Shown here piece after piece: positions 39,808-49,955 of a stretch of 64,000 bases of DNA; the first letter of the stretch is position 1; each line of letters opens with the position of its first letter. Where the stretch lies: assembly GCF_011881725.1 (NCBI RefSeq), contig NZ_JAATUR010000001.1:62001-126000 (forward strand), read 5' to 3'. Origin of the DNA: Escherichia coli (GTDB taxonomy: Bacteria > Pseudomonadota > Gammaproteobacteria > Enterobacterales > Enterobacteriaceae). Under the pieces are notes generated by a model. The model searched no databases and had not been told where the DNA came from. It worked only from the letters and a program-made list of their open reading frames with translations. Both the position numbers and the translations under genes were made by a program.

Positions 39808-40581
39808 ATGTCAGTACCTCTCACTCTGACCATACTGGCGGGGGCAGCCACGTTTATTGGCGCATTTCTCGGCGTTCTCGGGCAAAAACCCTCGAACCGA
39901 TTGCTGGCGTTTTCGCTAGGGTTTGCAGCGGGGATCATGCTGCTTATCTCATTGATGGAGATGCTCCCGGCAGCGCTTGCCACCGAAGGGATGTCCCCTG
40001 TGCTGGGTTATGGGATGTTTATCCTTGGTCTGCTGGGCTACTTTGGTCTGGATCGTATGCTGCCGCATGCGCACCCGCAGGATTTAATGCAAAAATCGCT
40101 GCAGCCGTTGCCAACATCGATCAAGCGCACAGCCATTCTGCTTACTCTCGGCATCAGTCTGCATAACTTCCCGGAAGGGATTGCCACCTTTGTCACGGCG
40201 AGCAGCAACCTGGAGTTGGGGTTTGGCATCGCGCTGGCCGTAGCATTGCACAATATTCCTGAAGGTCTGGCGGTTGCGGGCCCGGTTTACGCGGCGACGG
40301 GGTCAAAACGCACCGCAATTCTGTGGGCAGGAATTTCCGGACTGGCGGAAATTCTTGGTGGCGTGCTGGCGTGGTTAATTCTCGGTAGCATGATTTCCCC
40401 GGTGGTCATGGCGGCAATCATGGCGGCGGTTGCAGGAATTATGGTCGCGCTCTCGGTGGATGAATTAATGCCGTTGGCCAAAGAGATTGACCCCAATAAT
40501 AACCCCAGCTACGGCGTTCTGTGTGGGATGTCAGTAATGGGATTCAGTTTAGTGCTATTACAAACGGCGGGAATTGGTTAA
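39808..40581 (+). CDS. zupT: ZupT, ZIP-family zinc and divalent metal importer
   Basis: ZupT imports Zn2+, Fe2+, Mn2+ and Co2+. The 257-residue protein has eight membrane segments and the ZIP signatures HNFPEG and HNIPEG on segments IV and V that form the metal site. ATG 39808 has AAGGAG upstream at eight bases and gives the known length, whereas the ATG at 39766 would add 14 polar residues. Confidence 0.97.
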   Translation: MSVPLTLTILAGAATFIGAFLGVLGQKPSNRLLAFSLGFAAGIMLLISLMEMLPAALATEGMSPVLGYGMFILGLLGYFGLDRMLPHAHPQDLMQKSLQPLPTSIKRTAILLTLGISLHNFPEGIATFVTASSNLELGFGIALAVALHNIPEGLAVAGPVYAATGSKRTAILWAGISGLAEILGGVLAWLILGSMISPVVMAAIMAAVAGIMVALSVDELMPLAKEIDPNNNPSYGVLCGMSVMGFSLVLLQTAGIG

Positions 40582-40591
40582 AAGTAGCATC

Positions 40592-40620
40592 AGAAGTTGT
40601 CCAGCGCATGGACAACTTCT
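40592..40620. terminator. Hairpin after zupT
   Basis: AGAAGTTGTCC (40592-40602) pairs perfectly with GGACAACTTCT (40610-40620), loop AGCGCAT. It lies eleven bases past the zupT stop, before a converging small ORF, and can end either transcript. Confidence 0.7.
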
Positions 40621-40638
40621 GCCAGCTTCACTAAAGCC

Positions 40639-40809
40639 CTATTCCACCTTTTCGGCTGTCTCTTCTCTCGTACTGTTTAAGTATTTGTTACGAGCTTCCA
40701 GCAGTGCGTCTCTGTCCTGACGAAACGCCCGACAATATCGTTTCAAATGCAGGAAATACCCCCCCACAACCAGAGCAATCAATACAATCCAGTACCAGGC
40801 GATAAACAT
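40639..40809 (-). CDS. Small predicted single-span membrane protein (56 aa)
   Basis: A 56-residue frame on the minus strand begins MFIAWYWIVLIALVVGGYF, a clear membrane span (residues 2-20), then a basic, hydrophilic, probably helical tail (LKRYCRAFRQDRDALLEARN). AAGGG lies eight bases before the ATG. It is preceded by an AT-rich promoter-like region and followed by the zupT hairpin. The composition is typical of genuine enteric small membrane proteins; a small protein may be annotated here in K-12 (possibly yqiD), but I am not sure of the name. No function is known to me. Confidence 0.6.
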   Translation of the reverse strand: MFIAWYWIVLIALVVGGYFLHLKRYCRAFRQDRDALLEARNKYLNSTREETAEKVE

Positions 40810-40979
40810 CCTTTTTACCCTTAATGTTTAACAATATCCAACATTTATCCAATAAATTTCACATATCCTTTTTCGGATATATTTATATGGTCGCATAATA
40901 ACGGAACATTTATATGATTTTGATCATAATGAAAAAGATTGGCTGATATTAGTGAATATTTACATTCAGTAGGGAAAGG

Positions 40980-41015
40980 GCAAAATAAAACCGAAGCCTT
41001 CTACAGCTTCGGTTT
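40980..41015 (-). terminator. Terminator of ribB
   Basis: AAACCGAAGC (40988-40997) pairs with GCTTCGGTTT (41006-41015). On the minus strand the stem is followed by TATTTTG, giving a terminator 34 bases beyond the ribB stop. Confidence 0.8.
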
Positions 41016-41048
41016 CTTTGATTATCGCGCCAGTTTAAGCAGTTATTT

Positions 41049-41702
41049 TCAGCTAGCTTTGCGCTCATGTGCCTGACGATAAGCTACCAGGTCTTCAATG
41101 GTAACGAGCGCCATATTGTGTTTATTGGCAAACTCAATGCACTCTGGCGCACGCGCCATGGTGCCATCGTCATTAGTCAGTTCACACAGCACACCTGCCG
41201 GTTTAAAGCCTGCTAGCGTCATCAGATCGATAGTCGCTTCAGTATGACCTCCACGCGTCAGAACACCACCAGCCTGCGCACGAAGAGGGAAAACATGGCC
41301 CGGACGATTCAGATCTGACGGTTTCGCGCCATCGGCAATCGCAGCGCGAACGGTCGTAATACGGTCAGCGGCAGAAACACCGGTAGTCACACCTTCAGCC
41401 GCTTCAATGGTCACAGTAAAACCGGTGCCATAGGCGCTGGTGTTATTTTCGACCATCATTGGCAGATCGAGTTGTTTACGGCGATCTTCTGTAATGCACA
41501 GGCAAACAATACCGCTACCGTGGCGAATGGTCAGTGCCATCTGCTCAACGGTCATGGTTTCTGCCGGGAAGATCATATCGCCTTCGTTTTCACGGTCTTC
41601 ATCATCAAGCACCATTACACCGCGTCCTTCACGCAGTGCAGCCAATGCATTTTCAACACGTTCGAAAGGCGTACCAAAAGAGGAAAGTAGCGTCTGATTC
41701 AT
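41049..41702 (-). CDS. ribB: RibB, 3,4-dihydroxy-2-butanone 4-phosphate synthase
   Basis: RibB converts ribulose-5-phosphate to the four-carbon unit of riboflavin. The 217-residue protein has the acidic loop [10 protein letters not shown] (residues 33-42) that binds magnesium and the HTEATIDL motif. It is monofunctional, with no RibA domain. An FMN riboswitch lies in its 5' leader. Confidence 0.98.
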   Translation of the reverse strand: MNQTLLSSFGTPFERVENALAALREGRGVMVLDDEDRENEGDMIFPAETMTVEQMALTIRHGSGIVCLCITEDRRKQLDLPMMVENNTSAYGTGFTVTIEAAEGVTTGVSAADRITTVRAAIADGAKPSDLNRPGHVFPLRAQAGGVLTRGGHTEATIDLMTLAGFKPAGVLCELTNDDGTMARAPECIEFANKHNMALVTIEDLVAYRQAHERKAS

Positions 41703-41810
41703 GGTAAAAAAACCTCACTAAAATTATGGTTACCAGAATCAGGGCAGTCTTAGGAGTGGCGGCATAAAGCCAAAATAACGTGAGCGGGTCCATGCCCGAC
41801 AGAATCGTTA

Positions 41811-41950
41811 CTCTCTCCCATCCGGACTCTAACCGTCGGCCCCGGAATTACACCGGATCTGCTGTCCTTTGAGTTCGCACCCAAAGCGCTCGCGGGCTTT
41901 CAACTAAGTTGATTTACCGCCGGTGGGGAATTTCGCCCCGCCCTGAGAAT
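41811..41950 (-). ncRNA. sroG: FMN riboswitch (RFN element) in the ribB leader, source of SroG
   Basis: Read on the minus strand the element starts with TCTCAGGGCGGGGCGAAATT and ends with GGATGGGAGAGAGTAA, containing the conserved blocks CCCCACCGGCGGTAAAT, AGCCCGCGAGCG and TCCGGTGTAATTCCGGGGCC of the FMN aptamer. About 110 bases separate it from the ribB ATG; the segment CGGGCATGGACCCGCTCACG in between can take part in the expression platform. Binding of FMN is known to lower ribB expression in E. coli, and the small RNA SroG derives from this leader. Confidence 0.93.
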
Positions 41951-42075
41951 AAGCGGATTCACTATAACGCTAATGATTAGCGGCAGCAACGCATAGGTTC
42001 ACATAATTCTGGTTTATGACTTACCCTTATCGCACTACAATGGCACTAAACACCTATCAGTACAGGGAAACGACA

Positions 42076-42375
42076 ATGATTGACCCGAAAAAAATTGAGC
42101 AAATTGCTCGCCAGGTTCACGAATCAATGCCTAAAGGAATCAGGGAGTTCGGGGAAGATGTGGAGAAAAAAATCCGCCAAACCCTTCAAGCACAGCTAAC
42201 TCGCCTCGATTTGGTAAGCCGCGAAGAATTCGATGTGCAAACGCAGGTCCTGTTAAGGACTCGTGAAAAACTGACGTTACTGGAGCAGCGCATCAGCGAA
42301 CTGGAAGCTCGTAGTAATCCGGCAGCAGAAGTTCAATCTCCTCCCGCAATTCCGCCAGTTGATAAAGCAGAATAA
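42076..42375 (+). CDS. ubiK: UbiK (YqiC), ubiquinone biosynthesis accessory factor
   Basis: UbiK is a trimeric BMFP/coiled-coil protein that helps the Ubi complex under aerobic conditions. From ATG 42076 the protein is 99 residues: an amphipathic N-terminus ([19 protein letters not shown]) and a coiled coil ending at LEQRISELE. The C-terminal tail ([22 protein letters not shown]) differs from the K-12 tail as I recall it and is slightly longer. AGGGAAA upstream of ATG 42076 and the known N-terminus decide against the earlier ATG at 42016. Confidence 0.94.
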   Translation: MIDPKKIEQIARQVHESMPKGIREFGEDVEKKIRQTLQAQLTRLDLVSREEFDVQTQVLLRTREKLTLLEQRISELEARSNPAAEVQSPPAIPPVDKAE

Positions 42376-42385
42376 CGCAACACAA

Positions 42386-42405
42386 AAACGGGCCTGACGG
42401 CCCGT
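42386..42405. terminator. Terminator between ubiK and glgS (convergent genes)
   Basis: ACGGGCC (42388-42394) pairs with GGCCCGT (42399-42405), loop TGAC. The minus-strand side is followed by TTTTTG, serving glgS; the plus side ends ubiK. Confidence 0.75.
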
Positions 42406-42409
42406 AATA

Positions 42410-42610
42410 TCAATGTTCTAGTTCCAGTTCTCTTGACTGTGTCATTTGCTGGCAATACCAGGCATAACGAGCGCAAAACCAGGCTCTATGTTCTTCATCC
42501 ATATTACCAGTGACGGCCAGAATATCGACCGGTCGACCTTCAGCATGCATTCTGGCAAAACTACGCGCCAGGAAATCGAAATTATTTAAAGAATTAAGAC
42601 CATGATCCAT
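42410..42610 (-). CDS. glgS: GlgS (ScoR), surface composition regulator
   Basis: The 66-residue protein matches E. coli GlgS, which affects glycogen, motility and biofilm formation and is RpoS/cAMP dependent. The sequence [23 protein letters not shown] is diagnostic. I start at the Met of MDHGLNS (42610), which gives the known length; another ATG lies six bases upstream. It lies directly against ubiK here, whereas K-12 has the ygiL-yqiGHI fimbrial genes between them. Confidence 0.95.
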   Translation of the reverse strand: MDHGLNSLNNFDFLARSFARMHAEGRPVDILAVTGNMDEEHRAWFCARYAWYCQQMTQSRELELEH

Positions 42611-42876
42611 AAGCACATCCTCCGGTTATCGCATACCTCTTAAGGCCATATGCTTTTTCTGATTTCAGTATTCCTTAATCATTGTAGTGCCTTTAAACAT
42701 AACGTGCGTAAATATATTGTTTTGGATCACATTTTTTATTGAAAATAATTACAACGTTAAAAGGCTTTTCCTTTTAAAATTTCACTAACACATGTTATTA
42801 TTAGCAAAGATAAATGTAAGGAAGGGAATTATACCATAGTAAACAATGCGTCACTGAATGGACGATGGAGTGACAG
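42611..42876. other. Divergent intergenic region between glgS and yqiJ
   Basis: This 266-base AT-rich region holds the divergent promoters of glgS and yqiJ; no ORF or strong hairpin is evident. AAGGCCATATGC near 42641-42652 and the GGAG (42866-42869) before yqiJ are the only clear short signals. Confidence 0.45.
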
Positions 42877-43506
42877 ATGATTTTATTTGCCGACTATAAC
42901 ACACCTTATCTTTTCGCTATTTCTTTTGTACTTTTGATCGGCCTGTTAGAAATTATTGCTATTATCTGTGGTCACATGCTCTCCGGTGCGCTTGATGCAC
43001 ATCTGGATCATTACGATTCCATAACCACAGGTAATATTGGGCAGGCACTTCATTATCTTAATATTGGCAGGCTACCAGCCCTCGTCATCCTGTGCCTGTT
43101 GGCTGGTTTTTTTGGCCTTATTGGCATTCTTCTACAGCATACCTGCGTGACGATCTGGCAAGCTCCGCTTTCAAACCTGTCCGTGCTTCCTGTTTGTTTA
43201 CTGCTCACGGTTATTGCAGTGCATTATATCGGCAAGGCGATCGCCCCCTGGATTCCTCGCGACCATAGCTCTGCTATTACAGAAGAAGAATATATTGGCT
43301 GCATGGCATTAATTACCGGTCATCAGGCAATATCCGGCAAACCTTGTGAAGGAAAACTTACCGATCAATTTGGTCAAATACACTATTTATTACTGGAGCC
43401 TGAGGAAGGAAAAACCCTCACCAAAGGTGACAAGGTATTGATTATTTGCCGACTTTCTGCAACACGGTATATGGCAGAAAAAAATCCCTGGCCAAATATA
43501 TTGTAA
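42877..43506 (+). CDS. yqiJ: YqiJ, NfeD/OB-fold inner membrane protein
   Basis: The 209-residue protein has three or four membrane segments (about 10-36, 65-88, 100-120) and a C-terminal OB-like domain ([33 protein letters not shown]) as in NfeD-type partners of flotillins. It sits 26 bases before yqiK, the flotillin gene, and the pair probably forms a membrane-microdomain complex. Confidence 0.92.
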   Translation: MILFADYNTPYLFAISFVLLIGLLEIIAIICGHMLSGALDAHLDHYDSITTGNIGQALHYLNIGRLPALVILCLLAGFFGLIGILLQHTCVTIWQAPLSNLSVLPVCLLLTVIAVHYIGKAIAPWIPRDHSSAITEEEYIGCMALITGHQAISGKPCEGKLTDQFGQIHYLLLEPEEGKTLTKGDKVLIICRLSATRYMAEKNPWPNIL

Positions 43507-43532
43507 ATATTTAATCAAAAGGAAATTTAATA

Positions 43533-45194
43533 ATGGATGATATTGTTAACTTAATTCCGTCATGGATGTTTATGGCGATTATTGCCGTCTGCGTTCTGTT
43601 TATTATCGGTATTATTTTTGCGCGACTTTATCGTCGAGCATCTGCCGAACAGGCATTTGTTCGTACCGGATTAGGTGGGCAGAAAGTGGTAATGAGCGGC
43701 GGCGCAATCGTTATGCCGATCTTCCACGAAATCATTCCGATCAATATGAATACGCTCAAGCTGGAAGTCAGTCGTTCTACTATTGATAGTCTGATTACGA
43801 AAGATCGTATGCGTGTTGATGTTGTAGTGGCTTTCTTTGTACGGGTAAAGCCGTCAGTAGAAGGCATCGCAACTGCGGCCCAGACGCTGGGGCAACGTAC
43901 CCTATCGCCAGAAGATTTACGTATGTTGGTTGAGGATAAATTCGTCGATGCCCTACGCGCCACCGCTGCGCAAATGACTATGCATGAGTTACAAGATACC
44001 CGCGAAAACTTCGTGCAGGGTGTACAAAATACCGTGGCAGAAGACCTGTCGAAAAACGGACTGGAACTGGAAAGTGTTTCACTCACCAACTTTAACCAGA
44101 CTTCGAAAGAGCATTTTAACCCAAACAACGCCTTCGACGCCGAAGGGTTAACCAAGCTGACCCAGGAGACGGAACGCCGCCGCCGCGAACGTAATGAAGT
44201 TGAACAGGATGTAGAAGTTGCGGTGCGTGAGAAAAATCGTGATGCACTTTCGCGTAAGTTGGAAATTGAACAGCAAGAAGCGTTTATGACGCTTGAGCAA
44301 GAACAACAGGTTAAAACCCGCACAGCCGAACAGAATGCACGTATTGCGGCTTTTGAAGCAGAACGTCGTCGTGAGGCAGAGCAGACGCGAATTCTGGCTG
44401 AACGACAGATTCAGGAAACGGAAATCGATCGCGAACAGGCCGTCCGCTCAAGAAAGGTTGAGGCCGAACGTGAAGTTCGCATTAAAGAGATCGAACAGCA
44501 GCAAGTCACCGAAATCGCCAACCAGACGAAATCGATCGCTATTGCCGCTAAATCAGAACAACAGTCACAGGCAGAAGCGCGTGCCAACCTCGCACTCGCG
44601 GAAGCGGTAAGTGCGCAACAAAACGTTGAAACGACTCGCCAGACAGCAGAAGCCGATCGTGCCAAACAGGTAGCGCTGATTGCAGCGGCGCAGGACGCAG
44701 AAACCAAAGCGGTCGAACTGACCGTACGGGCAAAGGCAGAGAAAGAAGCGGCGGAAATGCAGGCGGCAGCTATTGTTGAGTTAGCTGAAGCTACGCGTAA
44801 AAAAGGTCTGGCGGAAGCAGAAGCGCAGCGCGCATTGAACGACGCTATCAACGTACTTTCTGACGAACAAACCAGCCTTAAATTCAAACTTGCGCTGTTG
44901 CAGGCGCTACCTGCGGTAATAGAGAAATCCGTTGAGCCAATGAAGTCTATCGACGGCATCAAGATTATTCAGGTCGATGGATTGAACCGGGGTGGTACTG
45001 CGGGGGATACGGGAGCTGGTAGCGTTAATGGAGGAAACCTTGCAGAGCAGGCATTGTCTGCCGCCCTTTCTTACCGCACACAGGCACCGCTGATTGACTC
45101 CTTGCTCAATGAAATTGGCGTTTCAGGCGGCTCGCTGGCGGCATTGACTTCACCCTTAACCTCAACAACTCCCGTCGCAGAAAACGTAGAATAA
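43533..45194 (+). CDS. yqiK: YqiK, flotillin-family membrane protein
   Basis: The 553-residue protein has an N-terminal membrane anchor (residues 11-31), an SPFH/prohibitin domain (about 50-200, FVRTGLGGQKVVMSGG, LEVSRSTIDSLITKDRMRVD) and a long Glu/Ala/Arg-rich coiled coil (about 205-440) ending in a Gly-rich C-terminus. Flotillins scaffold membrane microdomains. A terminator follows. Confidence 0.95.
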   Translation: MDDIVNLIPSWMFMAIIAVCVLFIIGIIFARLYRRASAEQAFVRTGLGGQKVVMSGGAIVMPIFHEIIPINMNTLKLEVSRSTIDSLITKDRMRVDVVVAFFVRVKPSVEGIATAAQTLGQRTLSPEDLRMLVEDKFVDALRATAAQMTMHELQDTRENFVQGVQNTVAEDLSKNGLELESVSLTNFNQTSKEHFNPNNAFDAEGLTKLTQETERRRRERNEVEQDVEVAVREKNRDALSRKLEIEQQEAFMTLEQEQQVKTRTAEQNARIAAFEAERRREAEQTRILAERQIQETEIDREQAVRSRKVEAEREVRIKEIEQQQVTEIANQTKSIAIAAKSEQQSQAEARANLALAEAVSAQQNVETTRQTAEADRAKQVALIAAAQDAETKAVELTVRAKAEKEAAEMQAAAIVELAEATRKKGLAEAEAQRALNDAINVLSDEQTSLKFKLALLQALPAVIEKSVEPMKSIDGIKIIQVDGLNRGGTAGDTGAGSVNGGNLAEQALSAALSYRTQAPLIDSLLNEIGVSGGSLAALTSPLTSTTPVAENVE

Positions 45195-45210
45195 ATTTCC
45201 AGCTATGAAC

Positions 45211-45240
45211 ATCCCTGGCCCCAAAAGCCGGGGATTTTTT
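45211..45240 (+). terminator. Terminator after yqiK
   Basis: ATCCCTGGC (45211-45219) pairs with GCCGGGGAT (45227-45235) and is followed by TTTTT. It is positioned 17 bases after the yqiK stop. Confidence 0.8.
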
Positions 45241-45388
45241 ATATCTGCGTTCTGCTAAAAAGCGTAAATGATCATGTTGTTACAGCGTTTTGCGAGTCGA
45301 CTCGGATAAGAGAAAACTGCATCAGGGAAAGCATTGCGCGGGGTCTGGCGCTAATCAACAATCGGGGAGTCAGCAAGGGGCTGAAATG

Positions 45389-45530
45389 GGAAAGCCCCTC
45401 CTGAGGAAGGGGCCTTATAGAAGGAAAGGGTTATGATGAAGTTCGTCATCATACTGGTTGTGTTGTTACTGTTAAGTTTCCCGACTTACTAACAACTGAT
45501 CAGAGGGGGGAGAAATCCTCCCTTACCCTT
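45389..45530 (-). ncRNA. Sib antisense RNA (SibD/SibE type)
   Basis: On the minus strand the region starts near AAGGGTAAGGGAGGATTTC and ends at the hairpin AGGCCCCTTCCTCAGGAGGGG, covering the complete Ibs coding frame, as in the Sib (QUAD) RNA family of about 140 nucleotides. It acts as antitoxin by pairing with the ibs mRNA. End positions are estimates. K-12 has two copies, sibD and sibE, in this same interval; only one is present here. Confidence 0.85.
45433..45492 (+). CDS. Ibs toxic membrane peptide (19 aa)
   Basis: ATG 45433 opens a 19-codon frame encoding MMKFVIILVVLLLLSFPTY, a short hydrophobic peptide typical of the Ibs family that depolarises the membrane when overproduced. An AGGAAAGGG ribosome binding site precedes it. 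The antisense Sib RNA covers the frame. It is most like IbsD/IbsE; the exact copy cannot be named because only one is present. Confidence 0.88.
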   Translation: MMKFVIILVVLLLLSFPTY

Positions 45531-45611
45531 GTTCCTTAACTTTAGGTTGAAAAAACAACAGCGTCAATAGGACCGCCAGGTACGAAGCGAGATCTGTGAA
45601 CCGCTTTCCAG

Positions 45612-47045
45612 TTAGCCTTTTTTATCCTGTTGGATCTTCTTAATAATGTTGGTCGTCGAACAACCATCTTCAAAGTTGAGCACCAACACTTCACCGCCAT
45701 TGGCCCAAACTTCTTTACTCCCGGCGATCTCTTCCGGTTTATAGTCACCGCCTTTCACCAGCAGATCAGGCAGGATCCCTGCAATCAGACGCTGCGGCGT
45801 GTCTTCTTCAAACGACACCACCCAGTCGACTGCTTCCAGTGCGCCCAACACAATCATACGCTGTTCGAGAGGGTTAACCGGGCGAGAATCCCCTTTCAGC
45901 CGTTTGGTGGAGGCATCGCTGTTCACGGCGACAATCAGGCGGTCACCCAGTTTGCGGGCGTTTGCCAGATAGGAGACGTGCCCGGCGTGCAGGATGTCAA
46001 AGACGCCATTGGTCATCACCACTTTTTCACCGCGTTTACGCGCTGCCGCTACAGCAAGCTTCAGTTCCTCTTCGGTCATCACGCCAAAGCCGGTATCCGC
46101 ACGTCCACGCACTGCATTTTCCAGTTCGATCGGAGAAACTGTGGAGGTCCCCAGTTTGCCGACGACCACACCAGCCGCCGCATTGGCAAAGAAGCAGGCT
46201 TCTTCCAGCGAATTACCCGCCGCCAGCGTTGCTGCCAGCACACCAATCACTGTGTCACCCGCACCGGTAACGTCATAAACTTCCTGCGCTTGAGTTGGCA
46301 TATGCAGCGGCGCTTTACCCGGTTGCAGCAGCGACATACCCTGCTCGGAACGGGTTACCAGCAGCGCGGAGAGTTCGTAATCGGCAATCAATTTCATGCC
46401 GCGTTCAACAATCTCTTCTTCGGTCTTACATTTACCGACAACAGCTTCAAATTCCGAGAGATTCGGCGTCAACAGCGTAGCGCCGCGGTAGCGTTCAAAA
46501 TCGGTGCCTTTTGGATCAATCAGCACAGGAACGCCCGCTTTACGCGCCAGTTGGATCATATGCTGTACGCTTGCCAGTGCTCCTTTGGCGTAATCAGAAA
46601 GCACCAGCGCGCCAATAGAACTCAGTGCCTGATTAATCCGCTCGTGCAGCGGTTGCGGATCAACACCTTCGAAGCCTTCTTCGAAATCCAGGCGGATCAG
46701 TTGTTGGTTGCGGGAAAGTACCCGTAGTTTGGTGATGGTCGGATGTGTCGGCACAGAAACGAAGTCGCATTTTACGTTAACGTCAGCCAGCGATTTACTG
46801 AGCGCGCGCGCCGCATCATCAATACCCGTCAGCCCCACCAGGCGTGCGTTAGCACCGAGAGAAGCGATGTTCATCGCTACGTTGGCCGCGCCACCCGGAC
46901 GTTCTTCGATGGTATTCACTTTAACCACGGGCACCGGCGCTTCCGGCGAGATACGGCTGGTGGGACCGTACCAATAACGATCCAGCATCACATCACCAAC
47001 CACCATCACTCCTGCACGTTCAAACTCTGGCAGCGTTACTTTCAT
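45612..47045 (-). CDS. hldE: HldE (RfaE), bifunctional heptose-7-P kinase / heptose-1-P adenylyltransferase
   Basis: HldE makes ADP-heptose for the LPS inner core. The 477-residue protein joins an N-terminal ribokinase-type kinase (about 1-318, with [14 protein letters not shown]) to a C-terminal nucleotidyltransferase (about 344-477, with [12 protein letters not shown], the HxGH motif). It is the last gene of the ygiF-glnE-hldE group, 47 bases after glnE. Confidence 0.98.
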   Translation of the reverse strand: MKVTLPEFERAGVMVVGDVMLDRYWYGPTSRISPEAPVPVVKVNTIEERPGGAANVAMNIASLGANARLVGLTGIDDAARALSKSLADVNVKCDFVSVPTHPTITKLRVLSRNQQLIRLDFEEGFEGVDPQPLHERINQALSSIGALVLSDYAKGALASVQHMIQLARKAGVPVLIDPKGTDFERYRGATLLTPNLSEFEAVVGKCKTEEEIVERGMKLIADYELSALLVTRSEQGMSLLQPGKAPLHMPTQAQEVYDVTGAGDTVIGVLAATLAAGNSLEEACFFANAAAGVVVGKLGTSTVSPIELENAVRGRADTGFGVMTEEELKLAVAAARKRGEKVVMTNGVFDILHAGHVSYLANARKLGDRLIVAVNSDASTKRLKGDSRPVNPLEQRMIVLGALEAVDWVVSFEEDTPQRLIAGILPDLLVKGGDYKPEEIAGSKEVWANGGEVLVLNFEDGCSTTNIIKKIQQDKKG

Positions 47046-47092
47046 TCCTGTCTCCTGAGAGATTCAAAATTTGCGCGCGATAATACCATACT

Positions 47093-49933
47093 TCATTCCT
47101 CCACCAGCCACTTCTGCCAGCTTGCCCGCACCAGGTCACGCTCTGCGGTGAAACAATTCTCCGGCACATGGCCCGGTAATTCCTGTAACGCCAGATGATG
47201 AAGTTCATCACGCAACGTAGTGTAAGCACGAGTCAGCGCCATCGCTTCCTGCTCTTCCATAATGTCGTTTTGCGCCAGCAGTTCCAGAATGCGCACGTTG
47301 TCTGACCAGCGCGTTAACTTCGGTTTTGCATGAGCGTAGCGCAACACCAGATATTGGGTAATAAATTCAATATCGGTAATTCCGCCTTCATCGGCTTTGA
47401 TATCAAAGCGATCGCGATGTTTATTGCCGAGATGGGCGCGCATTTTCTCGCGCATTTCCCGCACTTCTGTCTGTAAGGTTTTGCCTTCACGCGGCAGCGT
47501 CATAATCTCCCGACGCACCGCGTCAAATTGCGCGGTCAATTGTGGATCACCATATACCACGCGAGCACGCACCAGCGCCTGATGCTCCCACGTCCAGGCC
47601 TCATTTTTCTGATAATCGGCAAACGCTTCTGTAGATGTCACCAGCATTCCAGCGGCCCCAGATGGACGCAGCCGTGCATCCACTTCGTACAAAATGCCGG
47701 AAGACGTGCGCGTGCTGAACAGATGCATAATGCGTTGCGCCAGACGCAGATAAAATTGTCGCCCGTCGATTTCCCGCTCGCCATCAGTCATCGCATCCAT
47801 TGGGCAATCGTGGAGGAAGATAAGATCAAGATCAGAACTGTAACCTAACTCCCAGCCCCCCAGCTTGCCGTAGCCGACCACCGCAAAACCACGGCCTTCG
47901 CGTTCGTTCAGGTGATTTGGCTTACCGTAGCGGGCAACCATTTGAACCCACGCCTGTTGTACGACGGCATCTATCATGGCCTCCGCCAGCCAGGTTAAGT
48001 GATCGCTCACTTTCATTACCGGTAGCGTACCGGCGATATCCGCTGCCGCAATACGTAACAGTTGCGCCTGTTTGAACTGACGCAGCGCCTCAAGCTGTTG
48101 TTCTTCGTCATCTTCCGGCACGCGCAACAAATACTGGCGCAGTTCATCACGGTAGGCATCCGTCGCCGTCGGCTGGTAAAGAGTGTTCGGATCGAGCAGT
48201 TCATCCAGCAATAGCGGATAGCGCGCCAGTTGACTGGCAATCATCGGCGATGCGGCACACAGAGAAATCAAATGCTTAAGCGCCGCGGGGAATTCACTGA
48301 GCAGCTCAAGATAGGTTGTGCGGGTAACAATCCCCACCAGCAAGGCGGTAATGCGCGACAGAGTGACGACGGCATCATTACGCGCACATACGTCACTTAA
48401 CAAATGCGGCATCAGATGGTCGAGCACCTGCCGTCCTCGCGGCCCAATAGTGCGCTTATCCAGCTCTTTACGGAAATCGGCAATCAGCGTCAGCACCTGT
48501 TTGCGATCATCTTCACTAAGATGCGCCAGCACGGGCGTGGTGTCATCTTCCTGCAACGCATCCTGCCACAGCTCACGCCACTGCTCCGACAGAGTCTCTT
48601 CCTGGGTTTCGCTTTCGTCGTCACCAATCAGTTCGTTAAATACCCGACGCACATTGGCCATATGTCCGGTCAGCGCCCCGGTCAGTTGCGACCAGTCAGC
48701 GAAGTCCATCGCCCACGCCAGCCGCGCACGGTTAAGATCATCAGCAGGAAGCGTCTGGGTTTGTTCGTCATTAATGCTTTGCAGCAGGTTTTCCAGTCGC
48801 CGCAGGAACAGATACGCCACTCGCAATTGTTCGGCATCGTTTTCAGAAAGCAGATGCAGCGCGGCAATGGCGCGGAGGGTAGGCAGTAACGATCGCGATT
48901 GCAGCGACGGTTCACGCCCACCGCGAATAAGCTGAAAGACCTGGACGATAAATTCAATTTCACGAATGCCGCCCGCCCCCAGTTTGATATTGTCGGTCAA
49001 ACCACGACGACGCACTTCACGGGCAATCATCCCTTTCATGTTACGCAGAGACTGAATCACGCTGAAATCGATGTAACGGCGGAAAACAAACGGGCGCAGC
49101 ATCGAACGCAACTCGTTAGCATAGACGCCATCGCTATCGCCCATAATCCGCGCTTTGACCATAGCGTAACGCTCCCAGTCGCGCCCCTGTTCCTGATAAT
49201 AATCTTCCAGCGCCGCAAAACTCAGCACCAGCGGGCCACTTTCGCCAAACGGGCGCAGGCGCATATCCACACGATAGACAAAACCATCCTGCGTGGGTTG
49301 ATCCAGCACTTTAATCAGCCGCTGCCCTATACGGGTAAAAAACTGCGCATTATCCAGTTCACGACGTCCGCCCTGCGTACAACCATGTTCCGGCCAGGCA
49401 AAAATCAGATCGATATCTGAGGAAAAATTCAGTTCCCCGCCGCCCAGCTTACCCATGCCTAAAATCAGCAGCGGTTGCGCTTCGCCCTGCGCATTGCACG
49501 GCGTTCCCCACTCGCGGCAGCAGGCGTCATACAGCCAGTCACGCGCCGCAACAATCAGCGTTTCCGCCAGATGGCTGAGCTGTTGCAATATGCTCTCTTC
49601 AGTAACCAGTACCAGCGTTTGCGCCCAGGCGATACGCACCATAATGCGCCGCCGGAATAGCCGCAGCTCGCGCATTAATCCGGCTTCGTCACTCACATTA
49701 CTGAGCGCCTCCTGCAACCATGCAGCGTAATGCTGCCATTCGTCGGCCTGCGGCGGTTGGCTTTCCAGTTCCATCAGCCACTCTGGATGCGCAATCACGC
49801 TGTCCTGCACAAAATCACTGAAAGTAAGTACTGACTTCGCCTGTGTGCTAAGTGATTCCTCGGCTAAAGGCGCTGGCAGCCGCTCAACAACGGTCTGCCA
49901 GTACTGCTGTAATGGTGAAGAGAGCGGCTTCAT
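47093..49933 (-). CDS. glnE: GlnE, glutamine synthetase adenylyltransferase/deadenylase
   Basis: GlnE adds and removes AMP on glutamine synthetase in response to nitrogen via PII. From ATG 49933 ([14 protein letters not shown]) the protein is 946 residues, with two nucleotidyltransferase domains, each with a G-K-LGG...SSD-DLIF motif ([20 protein letters not shown] and [20 protein letters not shown]). An upstream extension to 50137 is open but overlaps ygiF and lacks similarity. The start lies 22 bases beyond the ygiF stop. Confidence 0.98.
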   Translation of the reverse strand: MKPLSSPLQQYWQTVVERLPAPLAEESLSTQAKSVLTFSDFVQDSVIAHPEWLMELESQPPQADEWQHYAAWLQEALSNVSDEAGLMRELRLFRRRIMVRIAWAQTLVLVTEESILQQLSHLAETLIVAARDWLYDACCREWGTPCNAQGEAQPLLILGMGKLGGGELNFSSDIDLIFAWPEHGCTQGGRRELDNAQFFTRIGQRLIKVLDQPTQDGFVYRVDMRLRPFGESGPLVLSFAALEDYYQEQGRDWERYAMVKARIMGDSDGVYANELRSMLRPFVFRRYIDFSVIQSLRNMKGMIAREVRRRGLTDNIKLGAGGIREIEFIVQVFQLIRGGREPSLQSRSLLPTLRAIAALHLLSENDAEQLRVAYLFLRRLENLLQSINDEQTQTLPADDLNRARLAWAMDFADWSQLTGALTGHMANVRRVFNELIGDDESETQEETLSEQWRELWQDALQEDDTTPVLAHLSEDDRKQVLTLIADFRKELDKRTIGPRGRQVLDHLMPHLLSDVCARNDAVVTLSRITALLVGIVTRTTYLELLSEFPAALKHLISLCAASPMIASQLARYPLLLDELLDPNTLYQPTATDAYRDELRQYLLRVPEDDEEQQLEALRQFKQAQLLRIAAADIAGTLPVMKVSDHLTWLAEAMIDAVVQQAWVQMVARYGKPNHLNEREGRGFAVVGYGKLGGWELGYSSDLDLIFLHDCPMDAMTDGEREIDGRQFYLRLAQRIMHLFSTRTSSGILYEVDARLRPSGAAGMLVTSTEAFADYQKNEAWTWEHQALVRARVVYGDPQLTAQFDAVRREIMTLPREGKTLQTEVREMREKMRAHLGNKHRDRFDIKADEGGITDIEFITQYLVLRYAHAKPKLTRWSDNVRILELLAQNDIMEEQEAMALTRAYTTLRDELHHLALQELPGHVPENCFTAERDLVRASWQKWLVEE

Positions 49934-49955
49934 AAGCGATTTTATCCTTGCCTGA

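Noticed and set aside
45630..46727. Plus-strand frame of 365 codons
   Set aside because: Antisense shadow of hldE; no ribosome binding site and no domain.
48318..48935. Plus-strand Ser/Arg-rich frame of 205 codons
   Set aside because: Antisense shadow of glnE with low-complexity composition.
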